Positions 25,688 to 34,174 of a stretch of DNA of 64,000 nucleotides are shown piece by piece. A program made the position numbers and the translations under genes. The stretch spans positions 1-64,000 of IMG/VR virus record IMGVR_UViG_3300022932_000018; one strand, written 5' to 3'. The notes under the pieces were generated by a model. That model did no database searches. It saw nothing but the letters and a program-made list of their open reading frames with translations, and was not told where the DNA came from. Each line of letters begins with the position of its first letter. Within the stretch, counting starts at the first letter, position 1. This DNA is from a virus.

Positions 25688-26223
25688 TGTCAAAGACAAT
25701 TCTTTCCTTCAACAACCCAAGCCCACAGTGGGTGACCTGGCTTTTTCGTATTGAGTTCCTGATCACGAAAGGCCTTAGCGTGTGGATTGCATCTACTGCT
25801 CTCATTTCTGCAGCTGCCAAAGTTGAGATACTGCTGGCATTATCCACCATAGATTTGGTTGTATGGGGATTCGCAAGAATGATGGGTGTAAAGAAGCCCG
25901 ACGATAGTATATTTGAAGTTCCTAAACCACCTATAAGGAGAACCATGAAAAAAATTGCCTTTTTTCAGCAAGACCTCGCTGATACCGTCGTGTCTATCAA
26001 TGGCGACACTACTTACGCCGGCCAGCCCATCAGCACCCTTCCTCAGCTGAGCGAAGACTACACCATTGAGCTCGATGAAGCTGACGAGTACGAAGACCTG
26101 TGCATAGCTGTTGACGACAACGTAGACCCTGCCAACTTCATCTGTGTTTTCAATAATGCTACCAACGGGCAGTACAATGCTCCGGGTCAGGCGATTCTCG
26201 GGCCACGTCCGCCACACCGTTAA
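25687..26223 (+). CDS. Membrane protein with nested in-frame start (holin candidate)
   Basis: The 178-residue product has two probable transmembrane helices (about residues 15-42 and 46-66), then a soluble acidic domain. An internal in-frame ATG at 25945 (residue 87) is preceded by AAGGAG at the right distance, so a 92-residue soluble form could also be made. Its place directly before other small membrane genes and the endolysin suggests a holin or lysis regulator. The acidic domain is not recognised. Confidence 0.55.
   Translation: MSKTILSFNNPSPQWVTWLFRIEFLITKGLSVWIASTALISAAAKVEILLALSTIDLVVWGFARMMGVKKPDDSIFEVPKPPIRRTMKKIAFFQQDLADTVVSINGDTTYAGQPISTLPQLSEDYTIELDEADEYEDLCIAVDDNVDPANFICVFNNATNGQYNAPGQAILGPRPPHR
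25945..26223 (+). CDS. Possible separately translated C-terminal domain (92 aa)
   Basis: MKKIAFFQQDLADTVVSING begins here in the same frame as the gene at 25687. The AAGGAG-AACC-ATG arrangement is one of the best ribosome-binding sites in the window. Either two genes were fused or both forms are produced. Confidence 0.4.
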   Translation: MKKIAFFQQDLADTVVSINGDTTYAGQPISTLPQLSEDYTIELDEADEYEDLCIAVDDNVDPANFICVFNNATNGQYNAPGQAILGPRPPHR

Positions 26224-26224
26224 T

Positions 26225-26584
26225 ATGCGCAGATACATCAACATATTCCTGACCATACAGGCTGTGGCTTTCATGGTCATTGGGAATCATGTGTCTGTGT
26301 CGCCTGACAGCTTTTATCTTTATTTCCGGTTCTATGCTCTGGCAATATTCACTTTGGCTATTCTTGGCAGGGTGAATGTCCAGAGGATGGACTGGAAACC
26401 AAAATATGTAGCTGAGGTTTTTATAGCCTGGAGTGCCATAAATCTATTTGATGAATTTTTAGGAAACCCAACCAAATTTGAACCGGCAGAATACTTTATC
26501 GGCCTATGTCTTCCTTTTTACTGGATAGTCCGGCACGTCTGGCAAAATAGAGGTGAGCAATATCCTAAACGCAACGAAGAATAA
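26225..26584 (+). CDS. Small integral membrane protein (119 aa)
   Basis: Three hydrophobic stretches (residues about 5-25, 35-52 and 88-106) and a basic C-terminus. It lies in the lysis cassette between the holin candidate and the spanin-like pair. Holin or antiholin is possible; family not recognised. Confidence 0.55.
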   Translation: MRRYINIFLTIQAVAFMVIGNHVSVSPDSFYLYFRFYALAIFTLAILGRVNVQRMDWKPKYVAEVFIAWSAINLFDEFLGNPTKFEPAEYFIGLCLPFYWIVRHVWQNRGEQYPKRNEE

Positions 26585-26587
26585 TGA

Positions 26588-26881
26588 ATGAAAGAGATAG
26601 TAGCCGCTCTAAGGTGGGCAGTCACGACAATGGTTCGCCGACCTCTGATTGGTGGGCTATTTCTGTGTATTTTTTGGGGCAGCTGGGGATGGGTGCTGCT
26701 AGTGGATCGGATATTGAAGGAAGATATAAAGGACGCAGAAACAGCCAAGCAATTAAAGGCGGCTACAGATGAAACTATTTCTGCTCAGAAAACAACAATA
26801 GAAGTCCAACAAAATACCATCATCCGGAACGCTACGCTTCCTCAAAAAACCGAACGCCATGAAACGCCTGATTCTCCTTAG
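26588..26881 (+). CDS. Inner-membrane spanin-like protein (Rz-like)
   Basis: A single transmembrane helix (about residues 21-40) followed by a long charged coiled coil, the topology of i-spanins. The next gene starts inside its 3' end in another frame (26859), as in Rz/Rz1 pairs. Spanins join the two membranes and finish lysis of Gram-negative cells. Assignment by topology and gene arrangement only. Confidence 0.45.
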   Translation: MKEIVAALRWAVTTMVRRPLIGGLFLCIFWGSWGWVLLVDRILKEDIKDAETAKQLKAATDETISAQKTTIEVQQNTIIRNATLPQKTERHETPDSP

Positions 26882-27098
26882 CGGTTGCACCCTCTTTCTT
26901 TCTGCTCAACCACATGGTCAAAACTCCAACCAAAGGGCCATAAGCCAAGACACCCGATACTATCAAGATAGTATAGCCAATAATATGCGCGAAATCGATA
27001 GCTTGAAGCATGAGAAAGCAGTTAATGCAGGAATATTGAAAGTACAACAAGAGCGTGCCGACAGCCTGGCAAAGATTAATTACCCCGATGCAGAGTAA
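26859..27098 (+). CDS. Small exported coiled-coil protein (outer spanin-like candidate)
   Basis: A short signal-like N-terminus (MKRLILLSGCTLFLSAQ, with a Cys at position 10 that is not in a classical lipobox) precedes a charged coiled coil. It overlaps the i-spanin-like gene out of frame by 23 bases. It may be the outer partner, but the lipobox is poor. Confidence 0.4.
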   Translation: MKRLILLSGCTLFLSAQPHGQNSNQRAISQDTRYYQDSIANNMREIDSLKHEKAVNAGILKVQQERADSLAKINYPDAE

Positions 27099-27291
27099 AG
27101 ATACAACACAACAAATTCCGGATAACAAACTGTTTGCAAAAACCTTTTTAGCGGTGACGGCATTAATCGTCCTTCTTTTCACAATAGTCTATACCACATC
27201 CCATGAGCGCAGCAGAACAAGCACAGATTGCCGTAGCGTCGGACCCTCAGATTCAAGGTCTACGCGGCCTTTACAACCAGTACAATCTTGA
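27088..27291 (+). CDS. Small single-span membrane protein (67 aa)
   Basis: Starts MQSKDTTQQIPDNKLFAKTF, with one hydrophobic helix (about residues 18-36). Its last 30 codons overlap the start of the next gene. That overlap is long, so the C-terminus could be noise. Confidence 0.4.
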   Translation: MQSKDTTQQIPDNKLFAKTFLAVTALIVLLFTIVYTTSHERSRTSTDCRSVGPSDSRSTRPLQPVQS

Positions 27292-27493
27292 TTTTGAGAA
27301 GGAGCTCGACAAGGCTGTAAAGAAATTCATCCCAGACGACCTGCAGGAGCCCATTGGGTATGTCGTTGGACAAATCTATCGTCATCTTCGTGCGAGGCTG
27401 GACGAACTTGCTGCGCAGCCGGGCACCAGCAAGGGTGGTAAATTCTGGCGGTTACTCTATAACATTGGCCGTGCTATCGGCCTGGTAAAATAA
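27203..27493 (+). CDS. Hypothetical lysis-cassette protein (96 aa)
   Basis: Starts MSAAEQAQIAVASDPQIQGL. Helical, with a basic amphipathic C-terminus (GKFWRLLYNIGRAIGLVK). No clear membrane span. It ends 4 nt before the endolysin gene. Function unknown. Confidence 0.5.
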   Translation: MSAAEQAQIAVASDPQIQGLRGLYNQYNLDFEKELDKAVKKFIPDDLQEPIGYVVGQIYRHLRARLDELAAQPGTSKGGKFWRLLYNIGRAIGLVK

Positions 27494-27497
27494 TGCT

Positions 27498-28181
27498 ATG
27501 ACAAAAGCTCAAATAAAGTCGATTCAGGAACAGCTGAACAAAGCGCTGCCTGATCTCCCGGCGCTGGATGAAGATGGATTCATAGGCGCTAAAACAAAGG
27601 CTGCTCTTATGGCTTGGGAAACTCGCCGCAAGCTGTCGCCTATCGCTGACTTTGACCGGGCTTATGGTGTGATGTTCCCGGTGCCACAGCCAAAGGGTAG
27701 CAATGCGGGGAAGTCGCTATTTACTTCAGCCCGTGCGCTGAAAGTTTACGGCAAGCCGGGCGTTGCAGCGACGCAGCCAAAGTACATGGAAACATGGGTA
27801 GTACCTGCTGATATTCGTGAAGCGTTTGCTCATGTTTTCTTTTCGGCAGTCGGCGAAAAAGGCTTCCCTAAAAAAATATTCATCAACAAAGACTTTCGGC
27901 CAGAACTTGAAAAGGCACTCCGAAATATAATTGACCGTGGCTATGCCAGTGAGTTGAAAACATGGGACGGCTGTTATCAACTACGGGCAAAGGTTGCAAA
28001 TGCAGGTAGCTATTCAATGCACGCATGGGGACTAGCGGTGGATTTAAATGCAGGAGAGAACGGCTACAATAAGCCAGTTCGCCTTAGCGAAGGTTTTATA
28101 AAGTGCTTCACCAATTGCCATATCATTGCTGGTGCGTACTGGAAAACTCCAGACGGGATGCACTTTGAGCTGGCTGGATAA
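27498..28181 (+). CDS. Endolysin, M15-type peptidase with wall-binding domain
   Basis: A 227-residue protein. Residues 1-50 look like a peptidoglycan-binding domain (QEQLNKALPDLPALDEDGFI followed by KTKAALMAWE). The C-terminal domain carries the M15/VanY-like zinc signature: SMHAWGLAVDLNAG near 173-186 (His and Asp ligands) and GMHFEL near 219-224 (the final His). It should cut peptide cross-links of peptidoglycan at lysis. It is the last gene before a terminator. Confidence 0.8.
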   Translation: MTKAQIKSIQEQLNKALPDLPALDEDGFIGAKTKAALMAWETRRKLSPIADFDRAYGVMFPVPQPKGSNAGKSLFTSARALKVYGKPGVAATQPKYMETWVVPADIREAFAHVFFSAVGEKGFPKKIFINKDFRPELEKALRNIIDRGYASELKTWDGCYQLRAKVANAGSYSMHAWGLAVDLNAGENGYNKPVRLSEGFIKCFTNCHIIAGAYWKTPDGMHFELAG

Positions 28182-28216
28182 TTATCTGGCTGGGATAGCG
28201 TTTGTCATTTACTTCT

Positions 28217-28243
28217 AGACCTGCCACACATCATGGCGGGTCT
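28217..28243 (+). terminator. Intrinsic terminator after endolysin
   Basis: AGACCTGCC pairs with GGCGGGTCT (9 bp, one G-U) and is followed by TTTTATG. Confidence 0.75.
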
Positions 28244-28340
28244 TTTTATGCATGAATAGACGCATTAAACCATGCTTATCCATGCCGGATAACGCAGGAT
28301 AAACAAAATTTCGTGATGTGGCAGGCTTGTTGTTAGATGC

Positions 28341-28350
28341 CCGTATTATC
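28341..28350 (+). promoter_or_regulatory. Late promoter motif, tail genes
   Basis: CCGTATTATC, 18 nt before the ATG at 28369. Confidence 0.5.
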
Positions 28351-28368
28351 CACTGTAATTTATCCGCC

Positions 28369-28908
28369 ATGCCATCAATACCTTCTCTGATTAACAGAAT
28401 CCAAAATGCGCTTACGGCCGGCAACGGGAAAGTGCCATGGTCCGGCAGTGAAGGGCAGCGGCAATTCTTCCTTGATACGTTGGATATTCTGCGTACCAAA
28501 GGGCTTGCTTTCGTAGCCAATACAACAGTGCTGGCGCAGCTTTCTCCGGAAGACACTGTATTGGCGGTGATAGAGAACGTCGGCTTCTTTGCTCACAAGA
28601 ATGAGCCACAGGGCAGTGAAAAGCCGAATGACGTGGTATCAAGCGTTGGTGGTATCTGGCGCTTCCTCGGCGCGTTTGGCGCAACCAGTTCCAATACTTT
28701 CGTTGGCGACGGCACCACGACGGTATTCACCATCAACCATGGTCTGAATACTGAAACTCCATCGGTGACTGTGTATGATGTGTCTGCTCAGTTCCCGACT
28801 ATCATGTACACCGGCATTACGGTGGCTGTGCTCAATGCAAACAGCATCCGCATCACGTTCACCTCGGCACCGGGTGCTTCTTCCAAGAAAATTAAAATCT
28901 CCAAGTAA
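28369..28908 (+). CDS. Tail-fibre-associated protein (179 aa)
   Basis: The start at 28369 (MPSIPSLINRIQNALTAGNG) lies directly behind the late promoter motif. A longer reading from 28318 would include the promoter. The N-terminal half is helical. Residues about 105-140 carry a fibre-type repeat, FVGDGTTTVFTINHGLNTE, common in phage tail fibres. It has no gap to the next gene. Confidence 0.55.
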   Translation: MPSIPSLINRIQNALTAGNGKVPWSGSEGQRQFFLDTLDILRTKGLAFVANTTVLAQLSPEDTVLAVIENVGFFAHKNEPQGSEKPNDVVSSVGGIWRFLGAFGATSSNTFVGDGTTTVFTINHGLNTETPSVTVYDVSAQFPTIMYTGITVAVLNANSIRITFTSAPGASSKKIKISK

Positions 28909-29505
28909 ATGGCTTCTCCGATTATCGAACAACTGAAGACCATCCTGGCTGGGATGAAAACTACCCCTTCCGGGCTGGTTGAATACAACAATAACAGCCT
29001 GCAGTCGTTTCTCACTTTGGTGCTTGCTGTATTTCAGGCAAGAGGCCGGTCCGTATGTTTGGATGTTGCTGAGCTGTCAGCGCTTGATGCGGATGAAGGA
29101 ATACAGGCTTTTGTACAGGATGTCGGCGACTTTATTCTGCTGCCGTATTCGCCCGGCACTGCTCCAGACAATGTAACGACCTTTGCTTCTACAACGACCA
29201 ACTCGCTATGGACGAAACAAGAGGTTTTGGTGGATGGTCTGCCCGGCTTTACTATTGCATCGCCGGCAAACGGTCAGACACTGGTGTACGACAATGTTTC
29301 CGCTACTTTCAAGAATGTAGCTGTGAATCCGTCGCTGGCCTGGACATCTGTTACTGGTAAGCCTACGCTGGCAACCAAGGCAACGCTGGCATTCAATCTA
29401 CCCGGCACTCCTACCTACGCAGGCAATGCACAAGCAATAGCTGGAGGCCTGGTGGTGGATGATGTTTACAAGCTCTCGAGCGGTGAGCTCAGAATCGTAA
29501 TTTAA
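28909..29505 (+). CDS. Tail-fibre-like protein (198 aa)
   Basis: The helical N-terminus MASPIIEQLKTILAGMKTTP parallels that of the upstream gene. A beta-rich segment with a WTSVTGKPTLATKATLAF repeat matches the fibre repeat style at 24346-25455. Likely a fibre, adaptor or tail-tip component. Confidence 0.55.
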   Translation: MASPIIEQLKTILAGMKTTPSGLVEYNNNSLQSFLTLVLAVFQARGRSVCLDVAELSALDADEGIQAFVQDVGDFILLPYSPGTAPDNVTTFASTTTNSLWTKQEVLVDGLPGFTIASPANGQTLVYDNVSATFKNVAVNPSLAWTSVTGKPTLATKATLAFNLPGTPTYAGNAQAIAGGLVVDDVYKLSSGELRIVI

Positions 29506-29507
29506 TT

Positions 29508-32500
29508 ATGGCAAGCAATAACCAGACAAGATTACTGAATGGGGGGATAGAGTCAGATCGTCCCCCTTTTGGTGCGGAACCATCCGAGGTGCTGCATAGC
29601 CTGAATATGCACCCGGTAATTCAGGGGAAGGGCGGAAAGACTAGCCTTCAGTCTTTTCCTGGGAATATCGCCATGATGTTTTCTGACGTACTGCCACCCG
29701 GCCCTACCAATCCGCCCATCACCTACACGTTGCTTGGCAAGTGCGTGTATGAGCCAGACAACGTAGCTTACCTGTTTTTCCATGCCAGCTCGGGTCCGCA
29801 CAGGATTATAAGGTTTGATGGCAACGCTCCGACTGTATTTTTCCGGTCGGACTATGTTGTTGGTGGTACGGGATGGACGGTGAATACGTTTATCAGTTGC
29901 GCAGCGACAAAGGACTTGCTGATTTTTACTGATGGGACGACAGACGTTCGTTATCTCAACCGCGCCACAACCTATTCGTCCGTCACGCCAATTACCCAGG
30001 CACAGCTGTCCATCATCCCTGAGCCTGGTGTTGTGCCTCTTTTGGTTGGGCGGAACAACAATGCTTTGCTTGGCCGGCAGATACAGACTGTGCCTGTTCA
30101 ATTCAGCTACATCTTCACCAATACCGATAACATAAGGTCAGTGTTGGCGCCGTTTTCGCTTACGGCATTGCCGGCAAGGGAAAGTCAGATGGCGACTCTT
30201 TCGTATTTCTGGAATGTGATTACTGTCATCATGCTTTATGAGCAGAAGATACCGGAAAATTGGAAGACAGTAGAGTTTGTTGTTCGCTACCCTGAAACAA
30301 ACAAGTTTGATATCATACGTCGTTGGTCCCGTGGTAATCCTGCTGACGAGGCTGCGGTGAATACTCACAACTCGGGCAGTGGAGGACAGCTTACCCTGAC
30401 CAATTGGGATGGTAGTAGCTTGGAAACGCTCGACCCTGTGTATGCAGCAAAGCAAGCCGAAGCTCTTGCCCGTACTGCGGATGTCCTTACGCTATCGCTG
30501 AACAGGCTTTTCTTGGGGAATGTGTTGAATGGGTATAATACCCCGGTTATTAAGCCTGTTGCCAGCCTTACACTCAACAATTTCAATACAGTATTGCCGG
30601 GTGGCACTACTTACCCGGTGTTCATACTTCAGTACGCGCATGAGCCAGAACCAGGTTTGAATAAGTATGATGGCTATTTTACGATGCTTGTCAGGATTTC
30701 TGGCAAGAACTATGTACTTCCAGAAGACATCAATCCTGCATTCATACTACGATATAATGCTACTCCTGATACTTACCCGGTATTCTGGACGGTGCCAGAT
30801 AACATCAACATGGCTTTCCTTCGGGAGCTGACTGTGACTGCTGACCTTGACTTGACGAATGTGGCGCCTGCAACGATTACCATTCAGCGCAACCGATGGT
30901 TAGCCATTAATGAAGCCCATGGCACCACTATTGATTTTGAAGGTGGTGGCGTTGCGCTTGGTCTGGGTCCAAATTCTCGTAGCTATGGTAGCTTCCAGCT
31001 TCAGGCAGACCCGGATGAATATGGTTTGCTTGGTAAAAACCGGTTGTTTGCCCCTGGCGATAGCTATGATGTAGGGATACGATACTATGATGCTGGCATG
31101 CGTAGCTCGGGGCTCTTGTTTTTGAGCACAATCAATATACCGGCCTACAGCCCGGATACTCTGGTAATGACGGAATCCATAAGCGCTACTCTCTCGAATG
31201 CCGGGAATCCTATTCCTGCGTGGGCAGAATATTATGGGCTTACTCTTACCTCAAACAAGAAAGCGAACCGCCTTATTGAGTTTGTACCCGACACTATAAA
31301 GGTGGCAATTAAGGACAGCGTTACCGGCGAGATAAAACTTGGTGGCAACGTATATCTGACAACTCCACCATCTGGATTTGAGTTGTATGGCCTGGCAATT
31401 AGCACAAGTTCTTTGCCCAGGTATGGGTATGGTTATTCATATACTGCCGGCGACTCTATTGAGTTGTCAGGATTCAACAATGCAGGCTCCGGCCCTACGT
31501 TGATAAGTGGTCCGGTATTGGGGGCTTCGGGAGGCTATGTGTACATGAAGGTGTCTTCCGGGGTCTTTGCTCAACTTGACAACATCGTTCCTGATGGCTC
31601 CAATACTTATGTTACTGTTGGCGGTGGTACTGGCATCGTTCTGACACCTTCTGGTGGCAAGACTCAGAACATTGTATTTGCTACAATTCTGATGGGTCAG
31701 CCAGGCTCTGACGAGCAGTTTGAAGTAGCCAAGTTTGGACCGGTTGTCGGTCCGGCGGGCTCAAGGATATTCGGAAATTTCTATTCAAGTGGCACAACTA
31801 CTGCGGTGCTACTAGGCGATTACTATACCCAAAAGAGGATTGGCAGTACGGGTTCAGCTACCGGTTTTGCTGGTTCTCCGTATGAAATAAACAACGCATT
31901 CCATGTTACCGATCTCGGTCGTGTTGCTCCGGTCGACAATGTGGGTGAGCAACAACTTGGCAATACGATTATCTGGAGTAATCCAAATATACCAGGTTCC
32001 AACACCAATGGCTATGGCACTTTTGATGCCCAGGATTATGCAATCGTTGATAGCCAGGCCGGGGAAATCAGAGCACTCGTTCCAACTACAAAAGGAATAC
32101 AGGACGGTGGTCAGATGGTTGTTCTTTGCACGCATGGCTCCTTTGTGTGTTTGGTTGGTCAGCAGCAGATAAAGGGTGGTGATACAAACAATGCTTTTAC
32201 AGCCGTTGTGGGGGTGTTGGGTAACCTGAACCCTATAGCTGGCGGCCGGGGCATGCAGACTTACCGGGCATTTGATAGTTACCAGGGCAGCGTGTGGTGG
32301 GTAGATGTTTTCAGGAAGGAAGTGGTGGAATTTAATTCCGCTGGTGCCGGCAGCGTATCTCGCTTTGGTAATGCAGAACTATTCAAAGCATTGTTGACCT
32401 CCGGTGAGCCGCGTGTAGGTGTGAATCCATACAGCACGAAAGTCCTTGTGTCCATGCCTCAGCGTAGCGGCGAGAAGCCTACATTGCCTACTACAAACTT

Positions 32501-33059
32501 GCCTGACCCATTGTTTGCAGAATATCGGGCTCCGGCTAGCTACGCTTACAATTGGGAAGAAAACCGCTGGAGTGTGGTGTATCTGAGCGGCGCGGAGTTC
32601 CTGCGTATAGGCAATGATGTATATGGTTGGAAAAGCCGGGATTTGTGGAAAGAATTTCAGTCTGGGAACAGCTTCTATGGCGAGTCTGATTCCAATATCT
32701 GCTTCGTGACTGTTCCCTTCAATCAGGCCTACCCGAAGGTGATACAGCCCCAAGCAATTGCCGTTACGTCGAACCGCCCTCCGGACTTCTGCTGGATTAT
32801 TTGCCAGAACCTGTCTGTTCAGCAGATAGCGATGACCCGGCCGTGGAGCCAAAGCAGGGAAGGTGTGTGGCGTGCTGCGATCATGCGTGATCGTCTTTCC
32901 AACAATGCTGTGAGCCCGACAGAATGGGATGCCAGCAACTTCAATGGTGCTTCCCTGAAAGGCGATGTTCCTATTGTGGTGCTGGGCTGGAATCGGAGCA
33001 ATGGTATGGTGGAAATACAAACTGCTACGCTGGAGTTCACCTTGTCGAGCGGACAATAA
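29508..33059 (+). CDS. Giant tail protein, muzzle/tail-tip type (1183 aa)
   Basis: The opening (LLNGGIESDRPPFGAEPSEV then LHSLNMHPVIQGKGG) matches what I recall of the long tail 'muzzle' proteins of crAss-like phages, which begin with a GGI.SD motif followed by an ALN segment. The body is beta-rich with repeated Gly/Asn-rich blades, as in a propeller. It is the last rightward gene and very likely closes or lines the tail tube through which DNA leaves. Confidence is moderate because the match is from memory. Confidence 0.55.
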   Translation: MASNNQTRLLNGGIESDRPPFGAEPSEVLHSLNMHPVIQGKGGKTSLQSFPGNIAMMFSDVLPPGPTNPPITYTLLGKCVYEPDNVAYLFFHASSGPHRIIRFDGNAPTVFFRSDYVVGGTGWTVNTFISCAATKDLLIFTDGTTDVRYLNRATTYSSVTPITQAQLSIIPEPGVVPLLVGRNNNALLGRQIQTVPVQFSYIFTNTDNIRSVLAPFSLTALPARESQMATLSYFWNVITVIMLYEQKIPENWKTVEFVVRYPETNKFDIIRRWSRGNPADEAAVNTHNSGSGGQLTLTNWDGSSLETLDPVYAAKQAEALARTADVLTLSLNRLFLGNVLNGYNTPVIKPVASLTLNNFNTVLPGGTTYPVFILQYAHEPEPGLNKYDGYFTMLVRISGKNYVLPEDINPAFILRYNATPDTYPVFWTVPDNINMAFLRELTVTADLDLTNVAPATITIQRNRWLAINEAHGTTIDFEGGGVALGLGPNSRSYGSFQLQADPDEYGLLGKNRLFAPGDSYDVGIRYYDAGMRSSGLLFLSTINIPAYSPDTLVMTESISATLSNAGNPIPAWAEYYGLTLTSNKKANRLIEFVPDTIKVAIKDSVTGEIKLGGNVYLTTPPSGFELYGLAISTSSLPRYGYGYSYTAGDSIELSGFNNAGSGPTLISGPVLGASGGYVYMKVSSGVFAQLDNIVPDGSNTYVTVGGGTGIVLTPSGGKTQNIVFATILMGQPGSDEQFEVAKFGPVVGPAGSRIFGNFYSSGTTTAVLLGDYYTQKRIGSTGSATGFAGSPYEINNAFHVTDLGRVAPVDNVGEQQLGNTIIWSNPNIPGSNTNGYGTFDAQDYAIVDSQAGEIRALVPTTKGIQDGGQMVVLCTHGSFVCLVGQQQIKGGDTNNAFTAVVGVLGNLNPIAGGRGMQTYRAFDSYQGSVWWVDVFRKEVVEFNSAGAGSVSRFGNAELFKALLTSGEPRVGVNPYSTKVLVSMPQRSGEKPTLPTTNLPDPLFAEYRAPASYAYNWEENRWSVVYLSGAEFLRIGNDVYGWKSRDLWKEFQSGNSFYGESDSNICFVTVPFNQAYPKVIQPQAIAVTSNRPPDFCWIICQNLSVQQIAMTRPWSQSREGVWRAAIMRDRLSNNAVSPTEWDASNFNGASLKGDVPIVVLGWNRSNGMVEIQTATLEFTLSSGQ

Positions 33060-33062
33060 AAA

Positions 33063-33086
33063 AAGCCCCACTGAGTAGTGGGGCTT
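33063..33086. terminator. Bidirectional terminator between convergent operons
   Basis: AAGCCCCACT-GAGT-AGTGGGGCTT with an A-run before and T-run after serves both the rightward tail gene and the leftward gene at 33102. Confidence 0.85.
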
Positions 33087-33101
33087 TTTTTGATGGTGGT
33101 T

Positions 33102-33296
33102 TTACTTATTGTAGGGGTAAGTTACAAATTCATAGAATCTGATTGCCATGTCGACGACTTCATCGACACCATGCTCTGATGACCCCATTGCCGTTCTGAC
33201 GCGGCCGTCTGCAAGTCTTAGGCATTCCATTCGGAGGCTTACCTCTTGTTGTATTTTCTGTTCAGCTATCGTAGCTTCTTGTTGTTCGAGATTCAT
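33102..33296 (-). CDS. Small hypothetical protein (64 aa)
   Basis: Starts MNLEQQEATIAEQKIQQEVS. A Gln/Glu-rich helix precedes a small hydrophobic C-terminus. It is isolated between two terminators, so it may have its own promoter. Function unknown. Confidence 0.5.
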   Translation of the reverse strand: MNLEQQEATIAEQKIQQEVSLRMECLRLADGRVRTAMGSSEHGVDEVVDMAIRFYEFVTYPYNK

Positions 33297-33337
33297 TGAT
33301 GTTGGTATTTTTTAGTGAAAAGTAAAGGTAACAAAAA

Positions 33338-33357
33338 GGCCGCGTAGAAACGCGGCC
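33338..33357 (-). terminator. Intrinsic terminator, leftward
   Basis: GGCCGCGT-TTCT-ACGCGGCC followed by TTTTTG on the leftward strand, just after the 243-residue virion protein gene. Confidence 0.8.
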
Positions 33358-33379
33358 ACAAGTTGTCGGGTAAAGTATT

Positions 33380-34111
33380 TTATTGCGGCCAGTAGACGCC
33401 GGTATTCCAGTTCATGTTGAATCCTTGTTGCGGCTGTTGTCCGAAAGCAAACTGAGATTGCTGTTGTGGACTGCCAACATAGTAAGGGGTCTGCGTCGTT
33501 GGCTGCAGGTATGGGCTGGCTGCGCTGGTTCCTTGCCTTGCATTCATGTTCGGCGTCCCCATTGCTGTTCCGGCACTCATAATGCCTTGCGCAGCGAGAT
33601 TGATGCCTTGTGACGCATTGTAGTTGGCAGCATTGGCACGTCCTAGACGCCAGTTGAACTGGTCGCTGTACATATTGTTACGGTCCTGGGCAACCATTTC
33701 TTGTTGCTGGCCCATGCCTTGCAAAGCGTTGTAGTAATTATTCCTGTTGTTGGCTTCATAGGCAGCCTGAGCCTGCATTATCTGAGGCTGTGCATTCTGC
33801 AGTTGTGCCTGAGCATTGGCGCTTGCCTGTAATGCCTCGGCACCGGAAGTAGCATAGCGTTGTGCCATCCCCGATGTAGCTGCTGCCTGCTTCTGAGCTT
33901 GCTGTTGCGCTAGGATGATAGCAGGATTGGCGGCATTGCGTTGGTTCATGGCATCAGCGAGTAGCATGCGGGATGCTTCTGTTGGCTGGTATGCCTGCCT
34001 GTTGTTGAGCGCACGCTGAGCAAGCGCTTCCTGTTCCTTCGCCTTCTGTGATGAATTTATTGCCTGGTATATGCCGGCGCCAGCTGCGATAAGTGGTATG
34101 ATTGGGAACAT
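33380..34111 (-). CDS. Internal virion / ejection protein, small (243 aa)
   Basis: Starts MFPIIPLIAAGAGIYQAINS, a short hydrophobic N-terminus that could insert in a membrane. The body is Gln/Ala/Asn-rich and helical, and the end is Gln/Tyr-rich. This composition is typical of podovirus internal head proteins that form a conduit for DNA entry. It has its own late promoter (34125) and terminator (33338). Confidence 0.55.
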   Translation of the reverse strand: MFPIIPLIAAGAGIYQAINSSQKAKEQEALAQRALNNRQAYQPTEASRMLLADAMNQRNAANPAIILAQQQAQKQAAATSGMAQRYATSGAEALQASANAQAQLQNAQPQIMQAQAAYEANNRNNYYNALQGMGQQQEMVAQDRNNMYSDQFNWRLGRANAANYNASQGINLAAQGIMSAGTAMGTPNMNARQGTSAASPYLQPTTQTPYYVGSPQQQSQFAFGQQPQQGFNMNWNTGVYWPQ

Positions 34112-34124
34112 GGGTGCTTTACTT

Positions 34125-34133
34125 TATAGTACG
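34125..34133 (-). promoter_or_regulatory. Late promoter motif, leftward
   Basis: CGTACTATA on the leftward strand, 13 nt before the ATG at 34111. Confidence 0.5.
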
Positions 34134-34149
34134 TTCAAAGGTAAAAAGA

Positions 34150-34171
34150 AAGCCCGACGTGTGCCGGGCTT
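34150..34171 (-). terminator. Intrinsic terminator after the giant gene
   Basis: AAGCCCG pairs with CGGGCTT and is followed by TCTTTTT on the leftward strand. Confidence 0.8.
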
Positions 34172-34174
34172 ATC

